Shown here piece by piece: positions 1 to 6,891 of a DNA stretch of 10,025 nt. The translations under genes and the position numbers were made by a program. The notes under the pieces were generated by a model. That model made no database searches. It was not told where the DNA came from and was given only the letters and a program-made list of their open reading frames with translations. Each line of letters begins with the position of its first letter. The first letter of the stretch is position 1. The stretch is from Anaerolineaceae bacterium (GTDB lineage: Bacteria; Chloroflexota; Anaerolineae; Anaerolineales; Anaerolineaceae), in contig DOEX01000222.1 of the NCBI GenBank assembly GCA_003532515.1, positions 1 to 10,025 of the forward strand. The letters are read 5' to 3'.

Positions 1-1
1 G

Positions 2-550
2 TTCACGCTTGACGGTATTCCTCCGGCTCCCCGAGGCATTCCCCAGATCGAAGTGATTTTCGACATCAATGCCAACGGCATCCTGGAAGTGACCGCGAAG
101 GATAAAGCCACGAATCGTCAGCAAAACATCACGATCACTGATTCCTCTGGATTGAGCGAAGAAGAAGTGGAAAAGATGCGCCGCGACGCTGAAAATCATG
201 CAGAAGAAGACCAAAAGCACCGTGAATTGATCGAAGCCCGGAATACAAGCGATAACGCGGTCTATACGGCAGAAAAGACACTCAATGACCTGGGTGAAAA
301 AGTGCCCGCTGATGTAAAAGCCAAAGTCGATGACGCCATTGCCAAGGTTCGGAGCGTCAGGGATCAAAGTGATACCAATGTAATTCACAACGCAGTGGAA
401 GAGTTGATGAAGGTTCTCCAGGAAGTTGGTCAGGCTGCTTATGCACAGGAAGCCCAAGCAACTGAAGATGTAAGCCCCTCCGAAGAAGACGGCACAACTC
501 ACGCAGAAGACCCTGACGTAGTTGATGGTGAATATACGCAAGCGGATTAA
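2..550 (+). CDS. dnaK: Molecular chaperone DnaK (Hsp70), C-terminal part, 5' end outside window
   Basis: Hsp70 binds exposed hydrophobic stretches of unfolded proteins in the cytoplasm and cycles with DnaJ and GrpE. Only the last 182 residues are present. The reading frame is open from base 2, so the GTG at 53 is an internal valine and not a start. The translation begins in the end of the substrate-binding beta domain with the typical FTLDGIPPAPRGIPQIEV stretch, then FDINANGILEVTAKDKAT. The helical lid follows from LSEEEVEKM onward (about residue 50 of the fragment), and the protein ends in an acidic tail, VVDGEYTQAD. The ATPase domain and most of the binding domain lie upstream of the window. 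dnaJ follows 88 bp downstream, as in classical heat-shock operons. Identification is very secure; regulation cannot be judged because the promoter is outside. Confidence 0.98.
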   Translation, partial: FTLDGIPPAPRGIPQIEVIFDINANGILEVTAKDKATNRQQNITITDSSGLSEEEVEKMRRDAENHAEEDQKHRELIEARNTSDNAVYTAEKTLNDLGEKVPADVKAKVDDAIAKVRSVRDQSDTNVIHNAVEELMKVLQEVGQAAYAQEAQATEDVSPSEEDGTTHAEDPDVVDGEYTQAD

Positions 551-574
551 TTTTTGTAAATCCGGTAGAATAAG

Positions 575-610
575 AACACCTGGTGCCTGGGCAAGTTCAC
601 ACCAGGTGTT
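575..610 (+). other. Intercistronic inverted repeat between dnaK and dnaJ (hairpin, possible attenuator or processing site)
   Basis: Two perfect 11-base arms, AACACCTGGTG (575-585) and CACCAGGTGTT (600-610), flank a 14-base loop. The sequence after the stem, TGTGTGAAAA, lacks a run of T, so this does not look like a full intrinsic terminator. It could act as a weak attenuator, an RNA-processing site or a 3' end stabiliser for the dnaK message, leaving lower dnaJ expression. The function is inferred; only the repeat is seen. Confidence 0.6.
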
Positions 611-638
611 TGTGTGAAAAACTACGAAAAGAAGTGAT

Positions 639-1775
639 ATGGCAGATAAAAGAGATTACTACGAGGTACTGGGAATAGCCAGGAGCGCCAGCCAGGATGA
701 CATCAAAAAAGCCTTCCGCGACCTTGCGCGTCAATATCATCCTGACGTCAACAAAGCCGCCGATGCAGAAGAGAAGTTCAAGGAAATCAACGAGGCTTAC
801 GGCGTCCTGAGCGACCCTGACAAACGGGCAGCCTACGACCGTTATGGCTTCTCGGGTGTAAACACCCAGGGAATGCCTGACTATTCCAACATGGACCTTT
901 CGGACTTGTTTGAGACCCTCTTTGGTTTTGGCGGAATGGGCGGCTTTGGCAATATGGCTGGTTCGCGCCGCCGCCAAAATGCTCCCCGGCGTGGTGCCGA
1001 CATCACCGGGAATGTGAAACTAACATTTGAGGAAGCTGTTTTTGGAGTTGAAAAAGAGGTGGAAGTCACCCGCAATGAGCGCTGCTCTGTATGCGATGGA
1101 ACGGGTGCGGAGCCAGGCACACAACCAATCACCTGCCCGACCTGTAAAGGTCAGGGTGAGGTGCGCCAGGTGCAGCAAACCTTTTTGGGCTCAATGGTCC
1201 AGGTGGTAACCTGCCCGACTTGTGGTGGACGCGGCAAGATGGTGGAAAGCCCCTGTCGAAACTGTCGTGGAAGTGGGTTGGAACGCAAGACCCGTAAGAT
1301 GAAAGTAAATGTTCCGGCTGGCGTGGATAATGGCAACCAAATCCGCATGGTTGGTGAGGGGCAACCAGGCGCGAATGGCGGTCCGAATGGCAACTATTAT
1401 CTTGAGTTGGACGTAGCTCCACACAAGTTTTTCCGCCGCAAGGACAGTGATATTTTGCTTGACCTCGACATCAACATGGCGCAAGCTGCGCTTGGTGACG
1501 AAATCACCGTTCCAACCGTTGACGGGGATGTGAAATTGCGCATTCCGCCGGGTACCCAACCGGGACGTGTCTTCCGCATGAAAGATAAAGGTGCCCCCAT
1601 CCTGAATCGCAGTGAACGCGGCAGCCAGTTGGTGACTGTGAATGTTCAAATCCCGACCAATCTGACCAAGCAGCAGGAGGAGATTCTGGATGCTCTTGGG
1701 AAAACCATGGGAACGGATATCAAGATCCAGGAACGCAGTTTCTTTGATAAATTAAAGGATGCTTTTGGTGGCTGA
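639..1775 (+). CDS. dnaJ: Chaperone protein DnaJ (Hsp40), type I
   Basis: Co-chaperone that delivers unfolded clients to DnaK and stimulates its ATPase in the cytoplasm. All parts of a type I DnaJ are visible in 378 residues, a normal length. The J domain covers about 5-70, with the essential HPD at 34-36. A Gly/Phe-rich linker runs from about 90 to 105. A cysteine-rich zinc domain has four CxxCxGxG repeats at 149-156, 166-173, 192-199 and 206-213, so both zinc sites are complete. Two C-terminal beta domains follow, and the end (FFDKLKDAFGG) resembles the family's usual terminus. The start MADKRDYYEVLG matches the family; a weak purine-rich ribosome site (GAAAAGAAG) lies upstream. It follows dnaK by 88 bp and overlaps prmA, which implies one transcript. 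Nothing is missing or broken. Confidence 0.98.
   Translation: MADKRDYYEVLGIARSASQDDIKKAFRDLARQYHPDVNKAADAEEKFKEINEAYGVLSDPDKRAAYDRYGFSGVNTQGMPDYSNMDLSDLFETLFGFGGMGGFGNMAGSRRRQNAPRRGADITGNVKLTFEEAVFGVEKEVEVTRNERCSVCDGTGAEPGTQPITCPTCKGQGEVRQVQQTFLGSMVQVVTCPTCGGRGKMVESPCRNCRGSGLERKTRKMKVNVPAGVDNGNQIRMVGEGQPGANGGPNGNYYLELDVAPHKFFRRKDSDILLDLDINMAQAALGDEITVPTVDGDVKLRIPPGTQPGRVFRMKDKGAPILNRSERGSQLVTVNVQIPTNLTKQQEEILDALGKTMGTDIKIQERSFFDKLKDAFGG
1755..1759 (+). promoter_or_regulatory. Ribosome binding site of prmA inside the end of dnaJ
   Basis: The only purine-rich site here is AAGGA, preceded by TTAA. It overlaps the A of the upstream candidate ATG at 1759, so it cannot serve that codon. It lies 5 bases before the in-frame TTG at 1765 and 8 bases before the in-frame GTG at 1768. 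It therefore argues for a non-ATG start of prmA. Confidence 0.55.
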
Positions 1776-2691
1776 ACTTAAAAATTGGCTTGAAGCATCT
1801 CTTGTTTGTTCCGGCGAGCTGGCTGAAGCGGTTGCCGAGGTATTTTCACGTTACGCACCAGACGGCGTATTAATTAACAGTCTGACCACTTTCGATCAAC
1901 AGGACTATGAAGAAAAACCGACCGGTGATACACAGGTGGTAGCCTATTTGCCGATGGACGAGCAGGTGGAGCGAACCCGCAGGCAATTGGAAGAAGCCAT
2001 CTGGCACCTGGGTCAAATTGCACCTGTAGGTCAACTGGAGTACCAGATCATTGCCGATCAAAACTGGATGGATTCCTGGAAAGAGCGCTATCAGCCCCTG
2101 GAGCTGGGTGAAAACCTGATGGTATTGCCTGCCTGGGTAGATCCTGCAATTGCGGATGGAAAACTGCCCATCATCATCTCGCCGGATATGGCTTTTGGCA
2201 CCGGCACACACCCCTCCACCCAGCTTTGCCTGATCGCCCTGGAAAAATACGGCTGCCAGGGTAAAAACGTGCTCGATATCGGTTGTGGCAGTGGCATTCT
2301 TTCCATCGCCGCTGTCCGCTTGGGCGCTGAGCGTGTGTTGGGTGTCGATTATGACCCCATCGCTATACCTTCCTGTGAGCGCAACGCCGCCTTGAACGGC
2401 ATGGAAGGCAGGATCCTCTTTGAGGTCGGTACACACTCTGATATCCTTTCTCGTAGCGATGATTTGAAGCAAGCACCAGTTGTTTTGGCGAACATCCTTG
2501 CGCATATCCTGGTAAAAATGCTTGAAACTGGTCTGGCTGACACGGTTGCACCTGACGGCATCCTGATTTTGGGCGGCATCCTGGACACCCAGGCTGAAAG
2601 TGTCATCCAGGCAGCAAGCCAAAGCGGCTTAAGCCTGATCGATACCCTGACCGAGCAGGATTGGGTAGTGCTGGTTTTCAAAAAGTTTTAA
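1759..2691 (+). CDS. prmA: Ribosomal protein L11 methyltransferase PrmA
   Basis: SAM-dependent enzyme that trimethylates amino groups of ribosomal protein L11. With the ATG at 1759 it has 310 residues, close to the usual 290-310. An N-terminal L11-recognition domain (about 5-60, GELAEAVAEVFSRYAPDG) and a linker come first. Then follow the family motif AFGTGTHPST (145-154), SAM motif I VLDIGCGSGILSI (171-183), the acidic ribose-binding position D197 in GVDYD, and the catalytic-region motif NILAHIL (245-251). The first 17 bases overlap dnaJ. The true start is more likely TTG 1765 or GTG 1768, because the AAGGA site lies directly before them; that would remove two or three residues. PrmA next to dnaJ is also known in Firmicutes, where an RsmE methyltransferase often follows; here there is none. 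The stop overlaps the stop of the convergent gene. Confidence 0.96.
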   Translation: MLLVAELKNWLEASLVCSGELAEAVAEVFSRYAPDGVLINSLTTFDQQDYEEKPTGDTQVVAYLPMDEQVERTRRQLEEAIWHLGQIAPVGQLEYQIIADQNWMDSWKERYQPLELGENLMVLPAWVDPAIADGKLPIIISPDMAFGTGTHPSTQLCLIALEKYGCQGKNVLDIGCGSGILSIAAVRLGAERVLGVDYDPIAIPSCERNAALNGMEGRILFEVGTHSDILSRSDDLKQAPVVLANILAHILVKMLETGLADTVAPDGILILGGILDTQAESVIQAASQSGLSLIDTLTEQDWVVLVFKKF

Positions 2692-4163
2692 TTCGAAATA
2701 ATCAAAGGGAGTACCGCACCAAACGGACAAGCATCGTCCACTATGATGGTTCCAGGCGAAAGCATGCTGGTGATATTGCCTTCGTGATCCCAAATTTTCA
2801 AAGCTACATCCAGTGGTCCGTTCAGGTCGCCTGCCTTGCAAATATTGACATCCCAATCAAAAACACCGTTGGTTGGATTTGTGACTCTTGGTCCAACTTC
2901 CCGCCAACTGCCATTGATCTTGGCAATCAGAACCGCCTTGACAACCCATACATCGTCGCTGGTTTGAGCGGTAACGTCCATGAGGGGGTTCACGCCAACT
3001 GCAACAACCGCACCTGCAATCGGGCGGGTGAGATACCCGGTGGGCGGGGAGGCACCCACATTGCCTGAGACAAACCAATCGTTCGAGGGGCTGAATGGTA
3101 TCGAGCGGTTACCGTTACATTGGGTGGCACCGTCATAGATGGGCAGGTTGGTCACTTCATAGCAAGTGCGGGGAATTCCGCCGTTTAGGGTCACATCGGC
3201 GAAACGCATGTCGACTGAAACTCCCCAGGGATAGCTACCGCTACCCCACCACCAACTGCTTACGATCATGAAATGAACATGCTCTGAGGTGCTGTAGCCA
3301 GTGTCGTCAGTATCGCCGATGTACTTGCCACGATTGACAAAAGTACCTGCGGTAAAAGTATCTGGGATCGTGTTGTGCGCCAGGTGCAGGTAAATTTGGT
3401 AGGCACCGCCAACCGTATCCTGCAGAATGATGTAGTTAGTACAACTTGGGCTACCGTCAATGCAGCTATCTCGCAATGCGATCACAACCCCAGCCTTGGA
3501 AGCAACCAGGGGAAAGTGACCTGCATCTGTGAAGTCATAAACGTAACGGCAGTAAGCAATATCACAACTTGGATATCCAAGAGGTGGATAGTTATGAAAA
3601 TGCAGGACCGAGCCCTCCAGACGATGCGATGTACCTGCTACGTACGGTAAGTAGTAACCTGTCAGGTAGTCGATAGCGGCTTGGTCTGGAGCATTTTCAG
3701 GTGCAGATTGAAATTCAGCCGGCAGGAAGTCTTCAGGCAAACTGACTTTGATCTCCTCCCATTCCTTATCGGATGAAAAAACGATTTGCCAGCCTTCATC
3801 CTTGCGAATCGCAAAAACAATGCCAGGTTCGGTCGCCAGAATCCGCCCGGTGTGATCTTTCAGTGCCAGCCAAAGTACGCCGGTATTTCCATCCGCACTT
3901 ACAAATGCAGTGTCCAGCACTGGTTCAAACAAGTTTGCCAGCGGGTCGTCAGCGAAAAGGGTCAGGTCCTGCTGATACCGAGCCTGGTAAGCCTGCCAGA
4001 GTTCTTGTGCTTCCAGTTGAGAGGCGACCGTCGGTGGTGGTTCCTGGATTAGAGGTGAGGCGAGAGCAGCGGATGGCACAAAAAACACCAGCAATATTGC
4101 AATAACTGCCCAAGTTTTCAGGCTAATAAGCGAAAATAAAGAAAAACCACGCTTACTGCTCAT
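2688..4163 (-). CDS. Secreted M23 (LytM-like) peptidase-domain protein with altered zinc site and Ig-like C-terminus
   Basis: M23 enzymes are zinc endopeptidases that usually cut peptidoglycan peptide bridges outside the cell. The 491-residue protein starts with a signal peptide: basic MSSKRG, a hydrophobic core at about 17-33, and a probable cut after ALA near 36. An unassigned N-terminal domain (about 50-150) follows. The M23-like fold spans about 175-300, with YDF (Asp210), YLHL (His260) and the HVH pair (295 and 297) after a VNRGKYIGDTDDTG turn, which is the typical layout. The histidine that should precede Asp210 as first zinc ligand is not visible; that segment reads IAYCRYVYDF, with Ala or Arg where His is expected. 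Residues 375-480 look like an Ig-type beta sandwich. Eight cysteines (200, 205, 234, 241, 334, 349, 442, 479) lie only in the exported part and could form four disulfides. No ribosome site precedes the ATG. It may be a non-catalytic wall-binding protein. Fold fairly sure, activity unsure. Confidence 0.8.
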   Translation of the reverse strand: MSSKRGFSLFSLISLKTWAVIAILLVFFVPSAALASPLIQEPPPTVASQLEAQELWQAYQARYQQDLTLFADDPLANLFEPVLDTAFVSADGNTGVLWLALKDHTGRILATEPGIVFAIRKDEGWQIVFSSDKEWEEIKVSLPEDFLPAEFQSAPENAPDQAAIDYLTGYYLPYVAGTSHRLEGSVLHFHNYPPLGYPSCDIAYCRYVYDFTDAGHFPLVASKAGVVIALRDSCIDGSPSCTNYIILQDTVGGAYQIYLHLAHNTIPDTFTAGTFVNRGKYIGDTDDTGYSTSEHVHFMIVSSWWWGSGSYPWGVSVDMRFADVTLNGGIPRTCYEVTNLPIYDGATQCNGNRSIPFSPSNDWFVSGNVGASPPTGYLTRPIAGAVVAVGVNPLMDVTAQTSDDVWVVKAVLIAKINGSWREVGPRVTNPTNGVFDWDVNICKAGDLNGPLDVALKIWDHEGNITSMLSPGTIIVDDACPFGAVLPLIISN

Positions 4164-4169
4164 GGATTA

Positions 4170-4197
4170 ATAATAAGCAATTTATTCGACCTGTCAC
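4170..4197 (-). promoter_or_regulatory. Candidate sigma-70-type promoter giving a leaderless mRNA for the M23-like gene
   Basis: On the minus strand GTGACA (4192-4197) matches the -35 consensus at 5 of 6, and TATTAT (4170-4175) matches the -10 consensus at 5 of 6, with a 16-base spacer. The -10 ends only 6 bases before the ATG at 4163, so transcription would begin at or next to the start codon. No Shine-Dalgarno sequence is seen. The match could be chance in this AT-rich 58-bp gap; read-through from the ATPase gene upstream is the alternative. Confidence 0.4.
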
Positions 4198-4221
4198 AAC
4201 AATTGTATAACTATTGGGGAT

Positions 4222-5793
4222 TTATGGACAGTTTTCTGCTACAAGTTCTTCGCCTGGATGCACGCCTGCCATAAGTAAACCCAGATCTTCCTTCGTGGCA
4301 GTCTCACGCGGCAAAACATCCATGATCCTGCCCTCATAAATCACCGCGATCCGGTCTGCCAGCGCTAAAATCTCATCCAAATCTTCCGAGATCAACAAAA
4401 TTGCTGTGCCCTTCTTTCGCTGATCAAGCAGCTGTTCATGCACGTATTCACTGGCACCAATATCCAGCCCGCGCGTGGGCTGGGCAGCGATTATAGCACG
4501 CGGTGAGCGCGATAATTCGCGCGCAAGCAGCACCTTTTGGATATTCCCGCCAGACAGATTTTTCGCCAGGGTTGCCCTGGAGGGGGTTTTGATGCGGTAT
4601 TGCTTTATGAGCATATCACTGTGCTCGTAGATATACGGCATACGTAAAAATCCCTTTTTAGAAAAAGGCCATTTATGGTGCTCACGCAAAACCAGGTTTT
4701 CAGAGATGTTGAAATTGCGGATCATGCCGTCTTTCATACGCTCTTCAGGCACATACGCTAATCCCTTTTCGGTGATTTTTCCCGGAGAAAATCCAGTAAT
4801 ATCTTCCCCTTCCAGGAAGACTTTCCCAGATTGCAAGGGTCGCAGCCCGGTAATCGCTTCTGCTAATTCAAGCTGCCCATTACCTGAAACGCCAGCCAGC
4901 CCGACGATCTCTCTGGAACAGATCTCCAAATCAACGTCGCACAAACCCTCAGTGCCCCGGTCGCTTCCACAGCAAGCACCGCGAAGCTCTATCCGGCATT
5001 CTCCTTTTTCAGCGGCTTCATTGCTGGTGATAAAAGTGATCTCATGCCCAACCATCCAATTTGCCAGCGTTTGTGTAGTGACATTACAAGTTGGCTGGGT
5101 GCCAATTTTTTTGCCGTCTCTCAAAACAGTGATGCGATTACTGATTTCAACCACTTCGTGCAATTTATGGGAAATAAAAACCAATCCATATCTGTCTTTT
5201 GTCATCTGGCGCATGATCAGAAACAGTTCATCCACTTCCTGGGGAGTTAAAACGGCAGTGGGCTCATCCAAGAGCAAGAGCGAAGCGCCCCGATAGAGGG
5301 CTTTGATAATTTCAACTCGCTGTTGTTGACCGACTGAAAGTTGCCATATCAATGTAGAGGGGTTGATCTTCAGATTATACGTTTCTCCAAGTTCAACGAT
5401 CCTTTTAGAGACAACCTCAAGATCAGTCAATGGTCCTTTGCTGCTGCGAAGACCTAACGCCACATTTTCAGCCACAGTCAGGGTCGGGACCAGCATAAAG
5501 TGCTGATGGATCATACCGATGCCATGACTAATGGCTGCCGTGGGAGTGGTGATGGAAATTTCATCTCCGTTGAGCAAGATTTTTCCTTCATCCGGTCGGT
5601 ACATACCGTAAAGAATCTTCATCAGGGTACTTTTACCAGCGCCGTTCTCACCCAGAAGTGCGTGCACTTCTCCGCTGACCACATCGAAATCAACATGATC
5701 GTTTGCCAACACACCAGGAAAACGTTTGGAAATATCCCGCATTTCAAGCGTTTCAAAAAGCATTCGGGCGGCTTCAGTGGCTTTTTCTTGCAT
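4222..5793 (-). CDS. ABC importer ATP-binding protein, double nucleotide-binding domain (BMP/nucleoside-type, RbsA-like)
   Basis: Cytoplasmic ATPase that powers the importer encoded upstream. It has 523 residues, normal for this two-domain family. Domain 1 is complete: Walker A GENGAGKST (48-56), Q-loop Gln97, signature LSVGQQQR (152-159), Walker B LLLLDEPTA (172-180) and switch His209. Domain 2 has a degenerate Walker A, GVSGNGQL (301-308), without Lys-Ser. It keeps an intact LSGGNIQK signature (413-420), has AAQPTRG (436-442) in place of the DE Walker B, and carries Glu470 instead of the switch His. Such a degenerate second domain is normal for RbsA and YufO/NupO-type proteins. The ATG at 5793 has a GGGAG ribosome site 5 bases upstream, which favours it over the later Met11. 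It is the last gene of the transporter operon, 61 bp after the lipoprotein gene and behind a hairpin. The substrate cannot be told from the ATPase. Confidence 0.93.
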   Translation of the reverse strand: MQEKATEAARMLFETLEMRDISKRFPGVLANDHVDFDVVSGEVHALLGENGAGKSTLMKILYGMYRPDEGKILLNGDEISITTPTAAISHGIGMIHQHFMLVPTLTVAENVALGLRSSKGPLTDLEVVSKRIVELGETYNLKINPSTLIWQLSVGQQQRVEIIKALYRGASLLLLDEPTAVLTPQEVDELFLIMRQMTKDRYGLVFISHKLHEVVEISNRITVLRDGKKIGTQPTCNVTTQTLANWMVGHEITFITSNEAAEKGECRIELRGACCGSDRGTEGLCDVDLEICSREIVGLAGVSGNGQLELAEAITGLRPLQSGKVFLEGEDITGFSPGKITEKGLAYVPEERMKDGMIRNFNISENLVLREHHKWPFSKKGFLRMPYIYEHSDMLIKQYRIKTPSRATLAKNLSGGNIQKVLLARELSRSPRAIIAAQPTRGLDIGASEYVHEQLLDQRKKGTAILLISEDLDEILALADRIAVIYEGRIMDVLPRETATKEDLGLLMAGVHPGEELVAENCP

Positions 5794-5798
5794 AACAA

Positions 5799-5803
5799 CT
5801 CCC
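5799..5803 (-). promoter_or_regulatory. Ribosome binding site of the ATPase gene
   Basis: GGGAG on the minus strand, 5 bases before the ATG at 5793. It begins only 3 bases after the intercistronic hairpin (5807-5838), so folding of that hairpin could affect access of ribosomes. It supports Met1 over the in-frame ATG ten codons later. Confidence 0.6.
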
Positions 5804-5806
5804 AGA

Positions 5807-5838
5807 GATACTCTGGAAGGGAATCCATCCAGAGTATC
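5807..5838 (-). other. Intercistronic hairpin between lipoprotein and ATPase genes
   Basis: Read on the minus strand, GATACTCTGGA (5828-5838) and TCCAGAGTATC (5807-5817) form a perfect 11-bp stem with a 10-base loop. The bases after it (TCTGGGAGTTGTT) include the next ribosome site and no long T-run, so a strong terminator is unlikely. Hairpins at this place often protect the upstream message from 3' exonucleases and raise the amount of binding protein relative to the ATPase. That role is inferred from other ABC operons. Confidence 0.65.
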
Positions 5839-5854
5839 AGTAAATCAGGTAACT

Positions 5855-6853
5855 TTACGGAATGGCGATCGTTCCGGCGATGATGCCCTGGATGGTCTCG
5901 TTAGCCTTGTCCAAAACACTCTGGTCAAGACCCAGACCCTCATTGATGCTGATCACCTGACCACCATTTTCAAGGTTGGCAGAGAATGTCTTACCGCCCA
6001 GGACGCCTTGGGCACGAAGGGCAAAGATTTCTCTGAAAATCACTTCCCAGTGGTAAACCTGGCTGGCAACCACTACATCTGAAGCGAATGAGGTCTGATC
6101 AGCCTGGGTACCAAACCAATAAGCACCAGCTTCCTGGGCTTTACCGATAGCACCGATGACCATCTGAGCAGAACCAGTCATTATGTCTGCGCCGGCAGAA
6201 AGATGGGTGGTAGCAGCTTCAGACGCCAGGGCGACATCAGAGAACGAACCAATATAGGTCACCCGCACGTCGATGCTTGGGTCAACTGAATGCACACCAG
6301 CCACAAAGCCGTCAACGTAAAGCTTGGCATCGCCAGTCTCGATCGGTCCAACCACACCAATAACTTTGGTTTCCGTCAGCAAGGCTGCCATAACGCCATT
6401 AACGAAGCCACCCTGATCGGATGCCGCTTCGTAAGCGTGGATATTGGGCTGACCAAAGGTGTCAACCGTGGTTCCCCAGGCGAATACGGTCTCTGGGAAA
6501 TCGGGAGCAATTTCTTGCAGAGAAGAACCATATTGGGATCCGTGGGCAATGACGATATCGAAGCCCTTCTGGGCATAATCCCGAATGGCTGCAGCCGCAT
6601 CGTCGACAACAAACATATTTTCCGAGTAGACATATTCCAGTTTATCGCCCATCTCTCCCTTGAGAACGATCATGGCGTCTGAAATACTTTGTGAGAATGC
6701 CAGGTCATTGATGTTACTGGGGGTCACGAAAGCAACTCGCAACACTTCATCCTCAACGACTGGTTCGCTGGTTTCAGGGGCAGCTGGGGTACAGGCAACC
6801 AAAACCAGACCTAAAACTAACAGAACAGATAGTACTTTTACGAGATTCTTCAT
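5855..6853 (-). CDS. BMP-family (PnrA-like) substrate-binding lipoprotein of ABC importer
   Basis: Extracytoplasmic receptor anchored to the membrane by lipid; it hands substrate to the two permeases encoded just upstream. It has 332 residues, typical for the BMP family (PF02608-type, which includes PnrA/NupN for nucleosides and RfuA for riboflavin). A lipoprotein signal is clear: MKNLVKV, a Leu/Val-rich core and lipobox LVAC with the lipidated Cys21, then a flexible Pro/Glu-rich linker to about 37. The mature part has the family's alternating folds: VAFVTPSNINDLAFSQSISDAM, IVIAHGSQYG, VFAWGT, KVIGVVGPI and WFGTQADQTSFASD. The family's DKSFNQS stretch reads DLAFSQS. Near the C-terminus, where nucleoside binders usually have TSxxK, this protein has ASQVYHW. 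The ligand may therefore differ from nucleosides. A strong AAGGAGA ribosome site precedes ATG 6853. Family secure, ligand open. Confidence 0.93.
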   Translation of the reverse strand: MKNLVKVLSVLLVLGLVLVACTPAAPETSEPVVEDEVLRVAFVTPSNINDLAFSQSISDAMIVLKGEMGDKLEYVYSENMFVVDDAAAAIRDYAQKGFDIVIAHGSQYGSSLQEIAPDFPETVFAWGTTVDTFGQPNIHAYEAASDQGGFVNGVMAALLTETKVIGVVGPIETGDAKLYVDGFVAGVHSVDPSIDVRVTYIGSFSDVALASEAATTHLSAGADIMTGSAQMVIGAIGKAQEAGAYWFGTQADQTSFASDVVVASQVYHWEVIFREIFALRAQGVLGGKTFSANLENGGQVISINEGLGLDQSVLDKANETIQGIIAGTIAIP

Positions 6854-6856
6854 TTG

Positions 6857-6863
6857 TCTCCTT
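6857..6863 (-). promoter_or_regulatory. Ribosome binding site of the lipoprotein gene
   Basis: AAGGAGA on the minus strand, 3 bases before the ATG at 6853. This near-perfect Shine-Dalgarno fits high expression of a binding protein, although the spacing is short. Confidence 0.65.
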
Positions 6864-6868
6864 TTTCT

Positions 6869-6882
6869 CCGGTTTTAACCGG
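6869..6882 (-). repeat. Small palindrome between permease 2 and lipoprotein genes
   Basis: CCGGTTTTAACCGG on the plus strand has 6-base arms and a 2-base centre. It lies in the 38-bp gap before the lipoprotein gene, just upstream of its ribosome site. As RNA it could form a small hairpin of four to five pairs. Its role is unknown and it may be chance. Confidence 0.4.
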
Positions 6883-6891
6883 GCGTAAAAT

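Noticed and set aside
53..55. GTG at 53 as the start of a 165-residue protein
   Set aside because: The frame is open upstream to base 2 and the residues before it (FTLDGIPPAPRGIPQIE) are conserved DnaK sequence, so it is an internal valine.
551..572. TAGAAT at 566-571 as a separate dnaJ promoter
   Set aside because: It matches the -10 consensus at 5 of 6, but no acceptable -35 lies 16-18 bases upstream, and the following hairpin would sit in the leader.
1870..2622. A 250-residue minus-strand open frame within prmA
   Set aside because: It lies fully opposite a conserved gene, its translation resembles no family and it has no ribosome site; it is a shadow frame.
4400..4900. Broken second nucleotide-binding domain of the ATPase as a sign of decay
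   Set aside because: Missing Walker A Lys and the AAQPTRG form of Walker B are normal in RbsA and BMP-type double ATPases, and the frame is intact.
4706..5296. A 196-residue plus-strand open frame within the ATPase gene
   Set aside because: It is opposite the conserved motifs of the ATPase and has low-complexity Ser/Pro content typical of antisense frames.
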